33,435 nucleotides of DNA, from contig NZ_JAUDRJ010000003.1 of NCBI RefSeq assembly GCF_030382115.1, positions 2,347,158 through 2,380,592 of the forward strand, in the 5' to 3' direction. A program made the position numbers and the translations under genes. Under the pieces are notes generated by a model. It worked only from the letters and a program-made list of their open reading frames with translations. It was not told where the DNA came from and searched no databases. This stretch comes from Nostoc sp. GT001. GTDB taxonomy: Bacteria; Cyanobacteriota; Cyanobacteriia; Cyanobacteriales; Nostocaceae. How positions within the stretch are numbered: the first letter of the stretch is position 1; every line of letters begins with the position of its first letter. This document shows, one piece after another, positions 33,245-33,435 of this stretch.

Positions 33245-33435
33245 GATTTCGCTAGATTCTTTTGATTTGATGCCTTTCTATTAACTCCTGTTTTTGTTTC
33301 AGGTACACAGAACCAAAAAACTGCCAAAGCCACAACTGCGTAGGCATAGCCCGCAGCAGGCATCGCTGCTAGAATCAAAAAACCAACATTGTAACCAGCA
33401 CCAACACCAATGGTAGTGTTGAGCATCCCTACATT
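33241..33435 (-). CDS. C-terminal part of a membrane protein, truncated by the window edge
   Basis: The frame is open to the window end and reads NVGMLNTTIGVGAGYNVGFL, then ILAAMPAAGYAYAVVALAVF, then WFCVPETKTGVNRKASNQKNLAKS. It has one or two hydrophobic helices followed by a basic tail, as at the end of a polytopic transporter. The family cannot be told from 64 residues. Its stop overlaps the start of the anion transporter gene (ATGA), so the two are translationally coupled and may work on the same substrate. Confidence 0.6.
   Translation of the reverse strand, partial: NVGMLNTTIGVGAGYNVGFLILAAMPAAGYAYAVVALAVFWFCVPETKTGVNRKASNQKNLAKS

Overview
This window looks like the chromosome of a filamentous, probably heterocyst-forming cyanobacterium of the Nostoc/Anabaena/Calothrix type. 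The evidence is a ferredoxin-NADP reductase with an N-terminal phycobilisome-linker (CpcD-like) domain, a cyanobacterial phosphoribulokinase, a one-helix high-light-inducible protein, a two-cysteine cyanobacteriochrome, many HIP1 octamers (GCGATCGC), and the heptanucleotide tandem repeats and dispersed GC-rich palindromes typical of Nostocales. The order hom - petH - (divergent) prk also fits that group. All of this is from reading the sequence; no database search was run.

Layout: (1) 1-2.9 kb: a secreted repeat protein (-), a TPR protein (+) and a stand-alone CheY-like receiver (-). (2) 3.1-6.2 kb: a gyrase/topoisomerase IV subunit A gene followed closely by a GNAT acetyltransferase. (3) 6.4-12.7 kb: hlip, sigA (-), a 1.66-kb non-coding stretch, gyrB (-), miaA (+). 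(4) 12.7-18 kb: a Uma2-family protein (-), a WG-repeat protein (+), glcD (+), and a secreted glycoside-hydrolase-like protein translationally coupled to a small membrane protein. (5) 18.4-20.8 kb: a PAS-GAF-GAF-kinase protein whose first GAF has both cysteines of a DXCF cyanobacteriochrome but whose kinase core has lost key residues, then tRNA-Lys(CTT). (6) 21.0-22.9 kb: a small membrane protein, an IS1-like element inserted in the signal-peptide region of a small secreted-protein gene, and a cluster of palindromes and a MITE-like element. (7) 22.9-29.6 kb: hom with an in-frame TAA, petH, prk, metK. (8) 29.7-31.9 kb: an IS701/IS4-like element that has itself been hit by a second copy of the IS1-like element. 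(9) 32.0-33.4 kb: an anion transporter overlapping a partial membrane protein.

Most genes are core housekeeping or photosynthesis genes (DNA supercoiling, principal sigma factor, tRNA modification, Calvin cycle, electron transfer to NADP, SAM synthesis, Thr/Met branch). The interest lies in how repeats and IS elements have written themselves into these genes: in-frame palindromes in the subunit A and TPR genes, a 16-bp x 3 repeat in the subunit A gene, heptad repeats that supply start and stop codons, and an IS end that supplies a new start codon. The strongest points are the cyanobacteriochrome with a degenerate kinase core, the interrupted hom gene, the reconstructable IS insertion in a signal peptide, the nested IS pair, and a foldable leader with two alternative pairings upstream of prk.
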